64,000 nt of DNA. Source: Chloroflexota bacterium. GTDB lineage: Bacteria; Chloroflexota; Chloroflexia; Chloroflexales; Herpetosiphonaceae. The notes under the pieces were generated by a model. It was not told the DNA's origin. It saw nothing but the letters and a program-made list of their open reading frames with translations, and did not search any database. This document shows, one piece after another, positions 52,436 through 60,545 of this stretch. Each line of letters starts with the position of its first letter. Positions within the stretch are counted from its first letter, which is position 1. The stretch is from positions 1,098,176 to 1,162,175 of the forward strand of contig JAIUOC010000001.1 in NCBI GenBank assembly GCA_020161265.1, read 5' to 3'. A program made the translations under genes and the position numbers.

Positions 52436-52446
52436 TGTGATACAAT
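52436..52446 (+). promoter_or_regulatory. Candidate extended -10 promoter of serA
   Basis: TGATACAAT (TG at 52438-52439, TACAAT at 52441-52446). No good -35 box at the right distance. It would place the transcript start near 52453, about 80 nt before the serA ATG. Confidence 0.4.
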
Positions 52447-52478
52447 ACACAAAACTCCCATCAGCCAGTGCTGGCAGC

Positions 52479-52507
52479 GGCAGAGCGTGTCCATCTGCCC
52501 TTTTTTG
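52479..52507 (+). terminator. Terminator-like hairpin in the serA leader (attenuator candidate)
   Basis: Stem GGCAGA/TCTGCC (52479-52484 with 52494-52499) followed by C and six T, 27 nt before the serA ATG. The only gene upstream runs the other way, so there is no other transcript for it to stop. A small GCCA/TGGC hairpin lies just before it. Confidence 0.6.
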
Positions 52508-52533
52508 TTTACTACCACAGGAGTAACTACCTC

Positions 52534-54108
52534 ATGGATCGTATCCTGGTCACGGAGAAGATTGGTGCCGAAGGCCTTGCGGCGCTTAAAGAGGTCGCCG
52601 AGGTTGATGTTCGTCTTGATCTAACACCAGAAACCCTGTTGGAGGCTTTGCCACAGTACGATGCCTTGATCGTGCGATCGCAAACCAAAGTTACCGCTAA
52701 AGTGCTTGCAGCAGGCACCAAACTTCGAGTTGTTGGCCGCGCCGGGACGGGTGTTGACAACATCGATTTGGCTGCCGCCAATCAGCAAGGAATTTTGGTG
52801 GTCAACGCTCCAGCATCAAACAGTATTGCAGTCGCCGAACTGACAATTGGTTTGATGATTGGTCTCGCCCGCAACATTCCCCAAGCCCACACTGCCTTGC
52901 AAAATGGCAAATGGGAACGCAGCAAATATGGCGGTTGGGAAGTTCGCGGCAAAACTCTAGGATTGGTCGGTTTTGGCCGAATCGCCTCAGAAGTTGCCCG
53001 TCGCGCCCGCGCCTTGGAAATGAATATTATTGCCTACGACCCAATTATCAATGCTGAACGTGCAGCTCAACTTGGCGTGACCCCAGTGACGCTTGATGAA
53101 TTAACCAGCCGCGCTGATGTTATTTCATTGCACATTCCATTGATCGATGCCACGCGCAATTTGTTCGATGCCCAACGCTTGAGCCAAATGAAAAAAGGCA
53201 GCTATATCATCAATTGTGCCCGTGGCGGCGTGATCGATGAAGAAGCCTTGTTTGAAGCCTTGGAATCAGGCCACCTTGGCGGCGCAGCCCTTGACGTATT
53301 TGCCAAGGAGCCACCAACTGGCCCCATCGTCACCCACCCCAAAGCTATTGTCTTGCCACACTTAGGCGCTTCAACCGAAGAAGCTCAAGCCTTGACCGCC
53401 GCCGATGTGGCCGAAGGGATCGTTGATGTATTGGCTGGCCGCTCGCCACGCTATGCCGTCAACGCGCCGTTTGTCGCTCCTGAAGAGTGGGCAATCGTTG
53501 GGCCATATCTCGATCTTGGCCGCAAATTAGCTCGGCTCAGCACTCAATTGGTCGATCTGCCAGCCCAATCGTATCAAATTGTCTACAACGGTGCCTTGGC
53601 AGGCCTGACCAGCGAACCAATTAAGTTAGCAGTTTTGCAAGGCTTGCTCGAAGGTGGCTCAGAAGGTCGGGTTACTCCGGTTAATGCGCCATTCTTGGCT
53701 CGCGAACGCGGCTTAACCATCAACGAAACTCATCGCCCCGATGCTGAAACCTACACCGAATTGTTGCAATTGGTGGTGACCACCAGCGATGGTGTGGTGC
53801 ATACCTTCGGTGGAACGGTAGTACGTGGCGAGGCTCATATCGTCCAAATCAACGAATTTTGGCTCGATTTGGTGCCAACCAGCTCAATGTTATTCACTTT
53901 TCACCAAGATCGGCCTGGCTTTATCGGGCGGATTGGCACATTGCTGGGCACGGCTGATATCAACATTTCGGCGATGCACGTTGGCCGTTCAAGCCCACGC
54001 GGCACAGCAATTATGGTGCTCACGGTTGATGAAGCCATTCCAAGCGAGACCCTAACCGATATTAACAACCAAGCCGATATTGAACGCGCCTACAGCGTGC
54101 TGCTCTAA
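52534..54108 (+). CDS. serA: D-3-phosphoglycerate dehydrogenase, long form with ACT domain
   Basis: 524 residues from ATG 52534 (AGGAG ten bases upstream). Substrate-binding start RILVTEKIGAEGLAAL, VVGRAGTGVDNIDLAAA near 70, NAD loop LGLVGFGRIASEVARRA near 148, catalytic Arg in NCARGGVIDEEAL near 230, Glu in DVFAKEPP near 260 and catalytic His in LPHLGASTEEAQ near 280. Residues about 310-450 form the intervening ASB domain and 455-524 an ACT domain (HQDRPGFIGRIGTLLGTADINISAMHVGRS) for serine feedback. It catalyses the first step of serine synthesis. A terminator-like hairpin in its leader suggests attenuation. Confidence 0.95.
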   Translation: MDRILVTEKIGAEGLAALKEVAEVDVRLDLTPETLLEALPQYDALIVRSQTKVTAKVLAAGTKLRVVGRAGTGVDNIDLAAANQQGILVVNAPASNSIAVAELTIGLMIGLARNIPQAHTALQNGKWERSKYGGWEVRGKTLGLVGFGRIASEVARRARALEMNIIAYDPIINAERAAQLGVTPVTLDELTSRADVISLHIPLIDATRNLFDAQRLSQMKKGSYIINCARGGVIDEEALFEALESGHLGGAALDVFAKEPPTGPIVTHPKAIVLPHLGASTEEAQALTAADVAEGIVDVLAGRSPRYAVNAPFVAPEEWAIVGPYLDLGRKLARLSTQLVDLPAQSYQIVYNGALAGLTSEPIKLAVLQGLLEGGSEGRVTPVNAPFLARERGLTINETHRPDAETYTELLQLVVTTSDGVVHTFGGTVVRGEAHIVQINEFWLDLVPTSSMLFTFHQDRPGFIGRIGTLLGTADINISAMHVGRSSPRGTAIMVLTVDEAIPSETLTDINNQADIERAYSVLL

Positions 54109-54263
54109 ACCGCAAACTGAACACTCAAGCCGCCACGATTCAATGGCGAAACGTGGCTTTTGCTATTGGTAAGGATTTTAACACCATTTGGTTATCCTCT
54201 CTTAACCCGATTGACAGGCTATCCGTTCTACACTATCTACAGTGATAACAAGGATAGCAGGCC

Positions 54264-55613
54264 ATGAGCTACTCAATCGTGATCATTGACCCAGATCAAG
54301 GTTCAGCCCAAACAACTGCCGCGCGATTTCAGCGGCGTTGGGGCCAGAACGTCCAAGTCAATATTGTTAAACAAGCTGATTGGGCTAGTGTTCAGGCTTA
54401 TAGCCCCAACCTAGTCGTGATTGACCCCGCGCCATATCGGCTGCATGGGTTGCGCTTACTCGAACAACTTTGCGAAGAGCAACCTTCCACAGCCATTGCC
54501 GTGGTCGCTTCGGGTAGCTCCCCAAGCATGCGGCAACGCCTACGCAACTTGCCAATCACTTCATATTTGGAAAAACCTAGCTCGTTAGCCCCCCTACTCG
54601 GTGAACTTGATCACCTTGTTGAGAGCAATGTCGCTCTCCAATCCAAAGGAGGATTGGTTATGGAACGCCAAATGTTGATTCCACTTGATGGTTCACTGTT
54701 AGCGGAACAAGCTTTGGATTATGCGGTGGTTTTAGCTCGCCGCAACAGCAGTGTTTTGCATTTAGTTCGGGTGATTGGCTATCCACCGCTAGTTCCGGCT
54801 TACGAATGGCCAGTGCCAAGCGCTGTCGATAGCCGTCAATGGTTAGCCGACGAACGTCAAGCCGCCCAAACCTACCTTGATGAACTCAAAGCTCGTTATG
54901 AGCAACAAGGCTTGGCGATCCGAACAACCGTGCTTGATGGCGAACCAGCCCAAGCAATTGTCCAATTTGCGACCGAACAAAATAGCGTGCGCGAAATTGT
55001 GCTCGCCAGCCATGGTCGCAGTGGGTTTGGGCGTTGGGTACTCGGCAGTATTGCGGAAAAATTAGTCCAAGCTACGCCAGTGCCAATTTTGGTCATCCAT
55101 GGCGATGAACGCAAAGTCGAAACCTTTAAAATTCCGCCAGAATTGCGCACGATTGTTGTGCCACTCGACGGCTCAGCCATTGCTGAACAAGCCTTGCCCT
55201 TGGCCAGTCAACTAGCCGAGGCCCATAGCGCTGAGCTGGTCTTGCTAAGTGTCACCCCAGGCATCGACGATCCAGGTTTGATCGAATCGGGGATTGTGCC
55301 AATGTGGAGCGCTGGCGAAAAAGCCCAAGCCCGCGACCAAGCTCAGAAATATTTGCAACAGCTTGAGCAATCACTACAAACGCCACGGCTACGCATCCGC
55401 CATCTCGTCGTGAGCGGCACACCCGCCGAAATGATCGACGAAATTGCCCAAGAAGCAGTTGCCAGCATGATCGTTATGGCAACCCACGGTCGCAGTGGCT
55501 TCAGCCGCATGTGGATGGGCAGCGTAGCAACCAAGCTGATTCGCAGCAGCCAACGGCCAATCTTCTTGGTTCGGGCGGTCGAACAAGCTGCCGAACGCGG
55601 CCAACCACTCTAA
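54264..55613 (+). CDS. Receiver-UspA-UspA fusion (universal stress protein)
   Basis: 449 residues. An N-terminal receiver-like domain (about 1-120) keeps Asp9/Asp11, a candidate phospho-acceptor Asp54 (LVVIDPAP) and Lys104 (YLEKPSS). Two UspA domains follow (about 133-285 and 292-440), each with the ATP-type motif G-2x-G-9x-G(S/T): ASHGRSGFGRWVLGSIAEKLV and ATHGRSGFSRMWMGSVATKLI. The fusion would couple phosphorelay input to stress response. A strong ribosome site AAAGGAGG stands before an in-frame ATG at 54660, exactly at the start of the first UspA domain, so a short 317-residue product is plausible. Closed by a terminator. Confidence 0.8.
   Translation: MSYSIVIIDPDQGSAQTTAARFQRRWGQNVQVNIVKQADWASVQAYSPNLVVIDPAPYRLHGLRLLEQLCEEQPSTAIAVVASGSSPSMRQRLRNLPITSYLEKPSSLAPLLGELDHLVESNVALQSKGGLVMERQMLIPLDGSLLAEQALDYAVVLARRNSSVLHLVRVIGYPPLVPAYEWPVPSAVDSRQWLADERQAAQTYLDELKARYEQQGLAIRTTVLDGEPAQAIVQFATEQNSVREIVLASHGRSGFGRWVLGSIAEKLVQATPVPILVIHGDERKVETFKIPPELRTIVVPLDGSAIAEQALPLASQLAEAHSAELVLLSVTPGIDDPGLIESGIVPMWSAGEKAQARDQAQKYLQQLEQSLQTPRLRIRHLVVSGTPAEMIDEIAQEAVASMIVMATHGRSGFSRMWMGSVATKLIRSSQRPIFLVRAVEQAAERGQPL
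54648..54662 (+). promoter_or_regulatory. Internal ribosome binding site and ATG within the receiver-UspA gene
   Basis: AAAGGAGG sits at the optimal distance before ATG 54660, in frame with the rest of the gene and at the domain boundary. Confidence 0.55.
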
Positions 55614-55635
55614 ACTTTTTCGCTTGAGAAGGAGC

Positions 55636-55681
55636 CATGCCCCAGCATCACTTAATTTTGGGTGGTGTTGGGGCATTTTTT
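55636..55681 (+). terminator. Terminator of the receiver-UspA gene
   Basis: Long hairpin ATGCCCCA-CATCAC/GTG-TGTTGGGGCAT with small interruptions, followed by TTTTTT. Confidence 0.8.
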
Positions 55682-55682
55682 A

Positions 55683-55805
55683 AAGCACGAAGGTAAATTT
55701 TTTAGCCACGAATTACACGAAAAATACTCCGATAGCCCAGAGCCATTCATTTCATTCCTCAGTCTTATTTTCTGCGTTACACTCCGATCCCCGATCCCCT
55801 ATGTT
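55683..55805. repeat. Spacer built of dispersed intergenic words (copy 6)
   Basis: GCACGAAGG, CACGAATTACACGAAA, CCGATAGCCCAGAGCC, CCGATCCCCGATCCCC and TATGTTCTTATC in this order. No gene. Confidence 0.55.
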
Positions 55806-55827
55806 CTTATCACAAAACAATAGTTAT

Positions 55828-55857
55828 TTGCACACTACTGTTAGTCTATGGTAGGAT
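55828..55857 (+). promoter_or_regulatory. Candidate promoter of the zinc-ribbon membrane protein gene
   Basis: -35 TTGCAC (55828-55833), 18-bp spacer, -10 TAGGAT (55852-55857). Confidence 0.4.
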
Positions 55858-55890
55858 AGCCATATCGCCACTTAGTTGAGAGAGAACCAT

Positions 55891-56199
55891 ATGGCTAGCA
55901 AATCATGCCCACACTGCCAGGCACCAATCGGTTTAAACACCTTCTTGATGAGTACCAATCCGTTTCAGCTTAAATGCCCCAACTGCCAACAGATGCTTAA
56001 GTATAAAACCTGGGTTAAGGCATTGAATGGGATGTTAATTGTAGCGTTCTTAGGCCTACTTATCTATCTTATCCCGCAGATTATTGCCGATCCACGCGGT
56101 TTTCGCACAACCATGCGTCTCATGATGCTGAGTTCCTTAGTCATTCTAGTAATGATCTTTGGTATCACCTATATGGCTGATCCATTCGAACGGTCGTAA
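55891..56199 (+). CDS. Small zinc-ribbon membrane protein
   Basis: 102 residues from ATG 55891 (GAGAGA upstream). The N-terminal CPHCQ...LKCPNC (Cys6, Cys9, Cys29, Cys32) is a four-cysteine zinc ribbon. Two hydrophobic helices follow (about 45-65 and 76-97) with a short basic loop (DPRGFRTTMR). Similar zinc-ribbon/two-helix proteins are widespread and uncharacterised. No operon partner. Confidence 0.7.
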   Translation: MASKSCPHCQAPIGLNTFLMSTNPFQLKCPNCQQMLKYKTWVKALNGMLIVAFLGLLIYLIPQIIADPRGFRTTMRLMMLSSLVILVMIFGITYMADPFERS

Positions 56200-56204
56200 A
56201 CGAG

Positions 56205-56395
56205 GATGCAGTTGTTAGGGGTCAGGGGTCAGCAGCATATCGTGTAGAGCGCTAGATCTTCGTGATCTTCGCGTTCTTCGCGGTTAACATCTCCCTGAAC
56301 GCTGAATCCTGATCCCTTGCATCTTATCTAGATTAACCACCGCCCCCCGATCCCCAACAACCAATCCCCAAACACAACAAAAGTAGCCAAACAAC
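56205..56395. repeat. Spacer built of dispersed intergenic words (copy 7)
   Basis: AGGGGTCAGGGGTCAG, CTTCGTGATCTTCGCGTTCTTCG, CCCTGAACGCTGAATCC, CCCCCGATCCCCAAC. The last 100 bases before the oxidase gene (56396-56497) are free of these words and should carry its promoter. Confidence 0.55.
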
Positions 56396-56497
56396 AACGA
56401 ACGGTAGACAAATCTTATAGTTTGGGCTGGGCATTGGCAAGTACACTACATCCATATCAAGGACGATATACCGTGTAATTTAGGGGGACACACGATC

Positions 56498-57619
56498 ATG
56501 GATCGCAATGAACAACAACCTATCGAACAAGTATTAAATGCCCCAACCTCGCGCCGCAGCTTCTTGCGCTGGACAGGGATGGCGGCAGCCGCAGGAACCA
56601 TGGTCGCATGTGGCCGCGAAAGTGCGCTAACTGTTGAGCCAGCAACCGTACCACCAGCAAGTGCCACGACCGCTGCCGCAGGCACCGATCATAGCAATGG
56701 TGGCCATAATAGCACTGGCAATGCTGGAACTCCTACCACCGACAGCGGGCTAAAAGCATGGGAAGAAATGGACAAGATGCATGAAGCCGGGGTTAAGCTG
56801 TTCCCAGCAAAAACCGAAGGCCTGAGCATGCAGCCCCTCGAATATCGCATGGAAGGCGATGTAAAAGTTTTTGAATTGACCTGCGAAAAAACCATGTGGG
56901 AAGTTGAACCAGGCCGCAAACTTGAAGCTTGGACCTATAACGGTCAATTGCCTGGCCCAGAAATTCGCGTCACCGAAGGCGACAAAGTGCGGATTTTGGT
57001 CACCAATAAGCTTGATGAAAGCACCGCCGTTCACTGGCACGGTTTGTATGTGCCCAACAATCAAGATGGTGTGCCATTTATCACTCAGCCGCCAATCACG
57101 CCTGGCTCAACCTATACCTATGAGTTTACGGTGCGCAACTCTGGCTCGCATATGTATCACTCGCACCATAACTCGACCAAACAAGTTTCAATGGGCTTGC
57201 TTGGGCCATTTATCGTTGAGCCAAAAGATAAGAGCAAAGATCCTGCATCCGACAAAGAATTTATCTTGGTGCTGAATGATACAGCCCAAGGCTTCACCAT
57301 CAACGGCAAAGGCTTCCCAGCAACCCAACCATTGACCGCCAAATTGGGGCAAAAAATTCGCATTCGCTATATGAATGAAGGCTTGATGATTCACCCAATG
57401 CACTTGCACGGCTTGCCCCAGTTGGTGTTTGCCAAAGATGGCTGGAACTTACCCCAACCATACATGTGCGATACGCTCAACGTCGCACCAGGCGAACGCT
57501 GGGATGTGATTGTTGATTGTACTGACCCAGGTGTCTGGGCCTTCCACTGCCACATTTTGTCACACGCCGAAAGCGAACACGGCATGTTTGGGATGGTTAC
57601 AGCGCTAATCGTCGAATAG
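56498..57619 (+). CDS. Multicopper oxidase, two cupredoxin domains, Tat-exported lipoprotein
   Basis: 373 residues. The Tat signal SRRSFLRWTG (18-27) is followed by a lipobox-like TMVACG, so it is probably exported folded and lipid-anchored. A His/Thr-rich linker leads to the first cupredoxin domain with HWHG (179-182) and HMYHSHH (218-224). The second has HPMHLHG (299-305) and HCHILSH (350-356) with Met363. This is a complete set of type 1, 2 and 3 copper ligands. Family members oxidise Cu(I), Mn(II), phenols, or act as nitrite reductases; the substrate is not evident. AGGGGG lies ten bases before the ATG. A flavoprotein gene follows after 10 nt. Confidence 0.88.
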   Translation: MDRNEQQPIEQVLNAPTSRRSFLRWTGMAAAAGTMVACGRESALTVEPATVPPASATTAAAGTDHSNGGHNSTGNAGTPTTDSGLKAWEEMDKMHEAGVKLFPAKTEGLSMQPLEYRMEGDVKVFELTCEKTMWEVEPGRKLEAWTYNGQLPGPEIRVTEGDKVRILVTNKLDESTAVHWHGLYVPNNQDGVPFITQPPITPGSTYTYEFTVRNSGSHMYHSHHNSTKQVSMGLLGPFIVEPKDKSKDPASDKEFILVLNDTAQGFTINGKGFPATQPLTAKLGQKIRIRYMNEGLMIHPMHLHGLPQLVFAKDGWNLPQPYMCDTLNVAPGERWDVIVDCTDPGVWAFHCHILSHAESEHGMFGMVTALIVE

Positions 57620-57629
57620 GAGCGCGACC

Positions 57630-58598
57630 ATGAGTATCGTGTACGATATTTTGATCATTGGCGGCGGACCATCGGCATTGGCTGCGGCATTTTATGCCCA
57701 AAACAAGCAATTACGCACGCTGATGATTTACGCCGACCTCGGCGGCAAAGCTGGCTGGGCGCATAACCGTACCGTCAACGGCACGATCAACGTTCTGCCC
57801 GGACACGATCTAGTGGAACGGCTGATTAGCCAGCTTTCGAATCACCAATCGTCGGTCGCCCACATTAATGATCGGGTTGTCGGGCTGCGCAAAACTAATG
57901 GCATGTTTGTGGTCGATACCCAACAATACGGCGAACGCTATGCCCGTTCGGTCGTAGTTGCCAGCGGTGCAGCTCCCAATCGCTTGCCCTTACCAGGCAT
58001 TCAACATTTGTTCGGGGTGGGTTTGGGTTATTCAATCACAACCTTTGCCCATCAAACCCAAGGCCAACGGGTGGCAGTCTATGGCGTAACTCCCCGCACA
58101 ATTCGCGGGGTCGCCGAAATCGTCTTAGGCTCAAACCATATCTATTGGGTCAGCCCAGATGAAGATTTGCCCGAAGTGCCTTTAGTCGATGCCATTCGGC
58201 GCATGCCCAATGTCACAATTATTCCCCAAGCCACCATCCGTGATGTCGTGGGGATCAATTCGGTCAAGCAGATTGTGATTGAACGCGGCACATCGTTGCA
58301 GCATATTCCGGTTGATCGGCTATTTGTCGATATTGGCATTCAGCCAAATACTGGCTTCCTGAACAATGGCAACGTCGATGTGCTCGATGAAGATGGCTTT
58401 GTGATTGTTGATGAATATAATAGCTCGCCCTGCCACGGTATTTTTGCCGCTGGCGATGTGAGCAACAGTGTTCTTGGTGAACAAGTGTTAATCGCGATTG
58501 GCGATGGCGTTCGCGCTGCCGTCAGTGCCTACGAATACCTGCTTGTTCATAAGCTCACGCTTGAAGAAGTGAGCCATGCAGCCAGCAAGACTGCTTAA
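57630..58598 (+). CDS. Thioredoxin-reductase-like FAD oxidoreductase lacking the redox disulfide
   Basis: 322 residues. FAD loop ILIIGGGPSALAAAFYA (8-24), a second dinucleotide region near RVAVYGVTPRTIRGVAEI and the C-terminal FAD motif GIFAAGDVSNSV near 270. The overall length and order match thioredoxin reductase. At the position of the CxxC disulfide the protein reads GVGLGYSITTFAH with no cysteine, so it cannot reduce thioredoxin in the usual way. Relatives include ferredoxin-NADP reductases and TrxR-like oxidases. Its gene is 10 nt downstream of the multicopper oxidase gene, so the two may work together. A strong terminator follows. Confidence 0.82.
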   Translation: MSIVYDILIIGGGPSALAAAFYAQNKQLRTLMIYADLGGKAGWAHNRTVNGTINVLPGHDLVERLISQLSNHQSSVAHINDRVVGLRKTNGMFVVDTQQYGERYARSVVVASGAAPNRLPLPGIQHLFGVGLGYSITTFAHQTQGQRVAVYGVTPRTIRGVAEIVLGSNHIYWVSPDEDLPEVPLVDAIRRMPNVTIIPQATIRDVVGINSVKQIVIERGTSLQHIPVDRLFVDIGIQPNTGFLNNGNVDVLDEDGFVIVDEYNSSPCHGIFAAGDVSNSVLGEQVLIAIGDGVRAAVSAYEYLLVHKLTLEEVSHAASKTA

Positions 58599-58622
58599 TC
58601 TCGCTTAGCTCGGTTCCCCACC

Positions 58623-58655
58623 AAGGACACAGGCATACCTGTGTCCTTATTTTGT
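58623..58655 (+). terminator. Terminator of the oxidase-flavoprotein operon
   Basis: 11-bp perfect stem AAGGACACAGG/CCTGTGTCCTT with loop CATA, followed by ATTTTG. Confidence 0.85.
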
Positions 58656-58706
58656 CCACGGCATAATCTTTGCTTGTTCAGAGTCAGCATAATCAAGGAG
58701 GATTGT

Positions 58707-59078
58707 ATGACTGAGCATGAAGAACGTCACTTTAGCCCCGAAGTTGTCGCCGCTGAACGGGCGGCGTTTGAACGCAAAAATGCAGTTATCGCCGCCAAAC
58801 ACGAGCAACTTGAAAAAATCGTTGCGCCTGTGCTCAACCACATTGCCGAAGAGGCCGCTGAAGCAGCCAAAAATCCCGCTCATCAAGCCTTTTTAGCCGA
58901 GCAGCATGACCATACGCACGACCAGCCTGCAACAACTGCTGGCAAAGAACGCCCGCAGGCCGTGCCACCGCAATTGGCGGGCAATCCAGCACCACAGCCA
59001 ATCGACCGCCACGAGCTGCACGATGATAACGCTCCACAGCTCAAACCTCAAGGTAGCTCGCTGCGCAGCGATAATTAA
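58707..59078 (+). CDS. Small hydrophilic protein of unknown function
   Basis: 123 residues from ATG 58707 (AAGGAGG six bases upstream). The first half is a charged, alanine/glutamate-rich helix (AAERAAFERKNAVIAAKHEQLEKI). The second half is disordered, rich in Pro, Gln, His and Asp (AEQHDHTHDQPATT, DRHELHDDNAPQLKPQ), with six or more histidines that could bind metal. No known domain, no signal peptide. It has its own ribosome site and terminator and looks genuinely expressed. Confidence 0.6.
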   Translation: MTEHEERHFSPEVVAAERAAFERKNAVIAAKHEQLEKIVAPVLNHIAEEAAEAAKNPAHQAFLAEQHDHTHDQPATTAGKERPQAVPPQLAGNPAPQPIDRHELHDDNAPQLKPQGSSLRSDN

Positions 59079-59093
59079 CTCATAAACAGCGAC

Positions 59094-59136
59094 AACCCCG
59101 CCGCAACCTCAATAGTTGCGGCGGGGTTATGGTTTT
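59094..59136 (+). terminator. Terminator of the small hydrophilic protein gene
   Basis: 14-bp stem AACCCCGCCGCAAC/GTTGCGGCGGGGTT with loop CTCAATA, then ATGGTTTTT. Confidence 0.85.
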
Positions 59137-59148
59137 TAATAGATAAGT

Positions 59149-59260
59149 TCCCTCACCCCAACCCCTCTCCCACTGCGGCAGGCGATGGGCATCCCATCAG
59201 TCATGCGACGCTGATTCCCCCTCGCCTCGCGTGCGGGAGAGGGGGGCAGGGGGTGAGGGC
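59149..59260. repeat. Palindromic CCCTCACCCC-type repeat element
   Basis: A roughly 110-bp element whose ends are inverted copies: CCCTCACCCCAACCCCTCTC on the left, GAGAGGGGGGCAGGGGGTGAGGG on the right in reverse sense, with a GC-rich middle containing GGCATCCC. It resembles the REP/MITE-like palindromes found between genes in many bacteria. It ends directly at the stop codon of the ROK gene. Confidence 0.75.
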
Positions 59261-59262
59261 AA

Positions 59263-60219
59263 CTATTGATTGAGGCTTTGCAAAGCCAAGGCCAAACCAC
59301 CAATCGCCACAGCTTCGGCTCCCAACAACGAGTGCACAACTGCAATATGGCGCGGAGGCGTTGGGCTAATTAATTGATTAACTTGGGTTTCGACCGCGCT
59401 GCACAGCGCATCACCACCCTTGCGCGTGACAATCCCGCCAAGCACCAACAAGGCTGGATCAAGCAATTGCACCACGCCAGCCAAGCCTAAACCAAGCACT
59501 TCAACTGCTTCGCTAATCGTTTTAGCTCCAGCATTGGCATCATTGAACAACACATCAAGATCATCGGTTTGTAGGCCAAGTTCATTGGCGCGGGCTAATA
59601 AGCCGCGAATCGAGAGCAAATCTTCAATTTCGCGCTGATGGTTCAAGGAATAACGGGCATGGCCGATTTCGCCTGCGCTGGTGGTTATGCCGCGATGCAG
59701 TTGGCCATTCAGCACCAAACCACTACCAACACCTGTGCTCAAATGCAAATAATATAAATCTTGGACATCACGGCCAGCGCCAAACATATATTCGCCAAAA
59801 GCAATCAAGCTCGCATCATTTTCGATCAATGTTTGAGCATCAAAAGCGGCTTCAAATTGCTCGCAAACATTCAAATCGTTCCAACCAGCCATGCGATATG
59901 AACGACGCGTAACCCCACGTAGCGCATCGACCGGGCCACCAAAGCCCACGCCAATCCGCACCAATTGCTGGCTTGGCACATTATTGGTTTCAAGCAATTC
60001 GTGAATCAAACTAAAACTTTGTTCAAGCACGGTTGTGGCGGTGCTTTCAGGAGCAAGCTCGGTGGCGGCATGGAACAGGTGTTGCCCACAAATATCAGTG
60101 ACAACCGCACGAATGCCATAACTGCCTAAATCAACCCCCAGCACATAGCTCGTTGGCCCAAATAATCCCCAATTGTGCTGGGCAATTTGTTGCTTAAGGC
60201 TATTCCAGAGTTCAGACAT
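59263..60219 (-). CDS. ROK-family sugar kinase/regulator-like protein
   Basis: 318 residues. ATP loop YVLGVDLGSYGIRAVVTD near 26-43, catalytic region LIENDASLIAFGE near 130-142, STGVGSGLVLNGQLHRGITTSAGEIGHARY near 162-191, and VLGGIV near 265. No N-terminal winged helix, so it is a kinase rather than a NagC-type repressor. After GEIGH the usual CxCGxxGCxE zinc site is missing. It probably phosphorylates a hexose such as glucose or N-acetyl sugar; the substrate is unknown. It stands alone, with a palindromic repeat at its 3' end. Confidence 0.8.
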   Translation of the reverse strand: MSELWNSLKQQIAQHNWGLFGPTSYVLGVDLGSYGIRAVVTDICGQHLFHAATELAPESTATTVLEQSFSLIHELLETNNVPSQQLVRIGVGFGGPVDALRGVTRRSYRMAGWNDLNVCEQFEAAFDAQTLIENDASLIAFGEYMFGAGRDVQDLYYLHLSTGVGSGLVLNGQLHRGITTSAGEIGHARYSLNHQREIEDLLSIRGLLARANELGLQTDDLDVLFNDANAGAKTISEAVEVLGLGLAGVVQLLDPALLVLGGIVTRKGGDALCSAVETQVNQLISPTPPRHIAVVHSLLGAEAVAIGGLALALQSLNQ

Positions 60220-60545
60220 TGAACACCTCCTTGTGCTATGGTTGATCCCACAGTCCGATTATAGCACGTTGCCCGCCGACCAACCGAGCATTTCACCAGC
60301 AATTAGGCAGAGATCCGTTAACCAATCCAGGCTGATTGTTGGCGTTTCACCACCAATAATCTGACAGAAGAGTCATTTTTACAACCTTTTAATGATTGAA
60401 TAAGGGCGAATTATTGTTGCCAGATCGCCGCAAAATCATCAGGATGGGTGAGCAACAATCGGCAAAATCCTGCTGTCTAATGGTTGCGCCATCTGCTATA
60501 CTGCACACACATTGATCAGGCAACAACCTAGTAGGAAAGAACTTC
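60220..60545. other. Divergent spacer between the ROK kinase and cyclase genes
   Basis: No reading frame, RNA fold or dispersed word that I can support. CTATACT near 60497 could be a -10 box for the cyclase gene, but no matching -35 is clear. Confidence 0.35.

Noticed and set aside
54120..54170. serA terminator
   Set aside because: CCACG/CGTGG has only five pairs and a 14-nt loop before TTTT; too weak to list as a feature.
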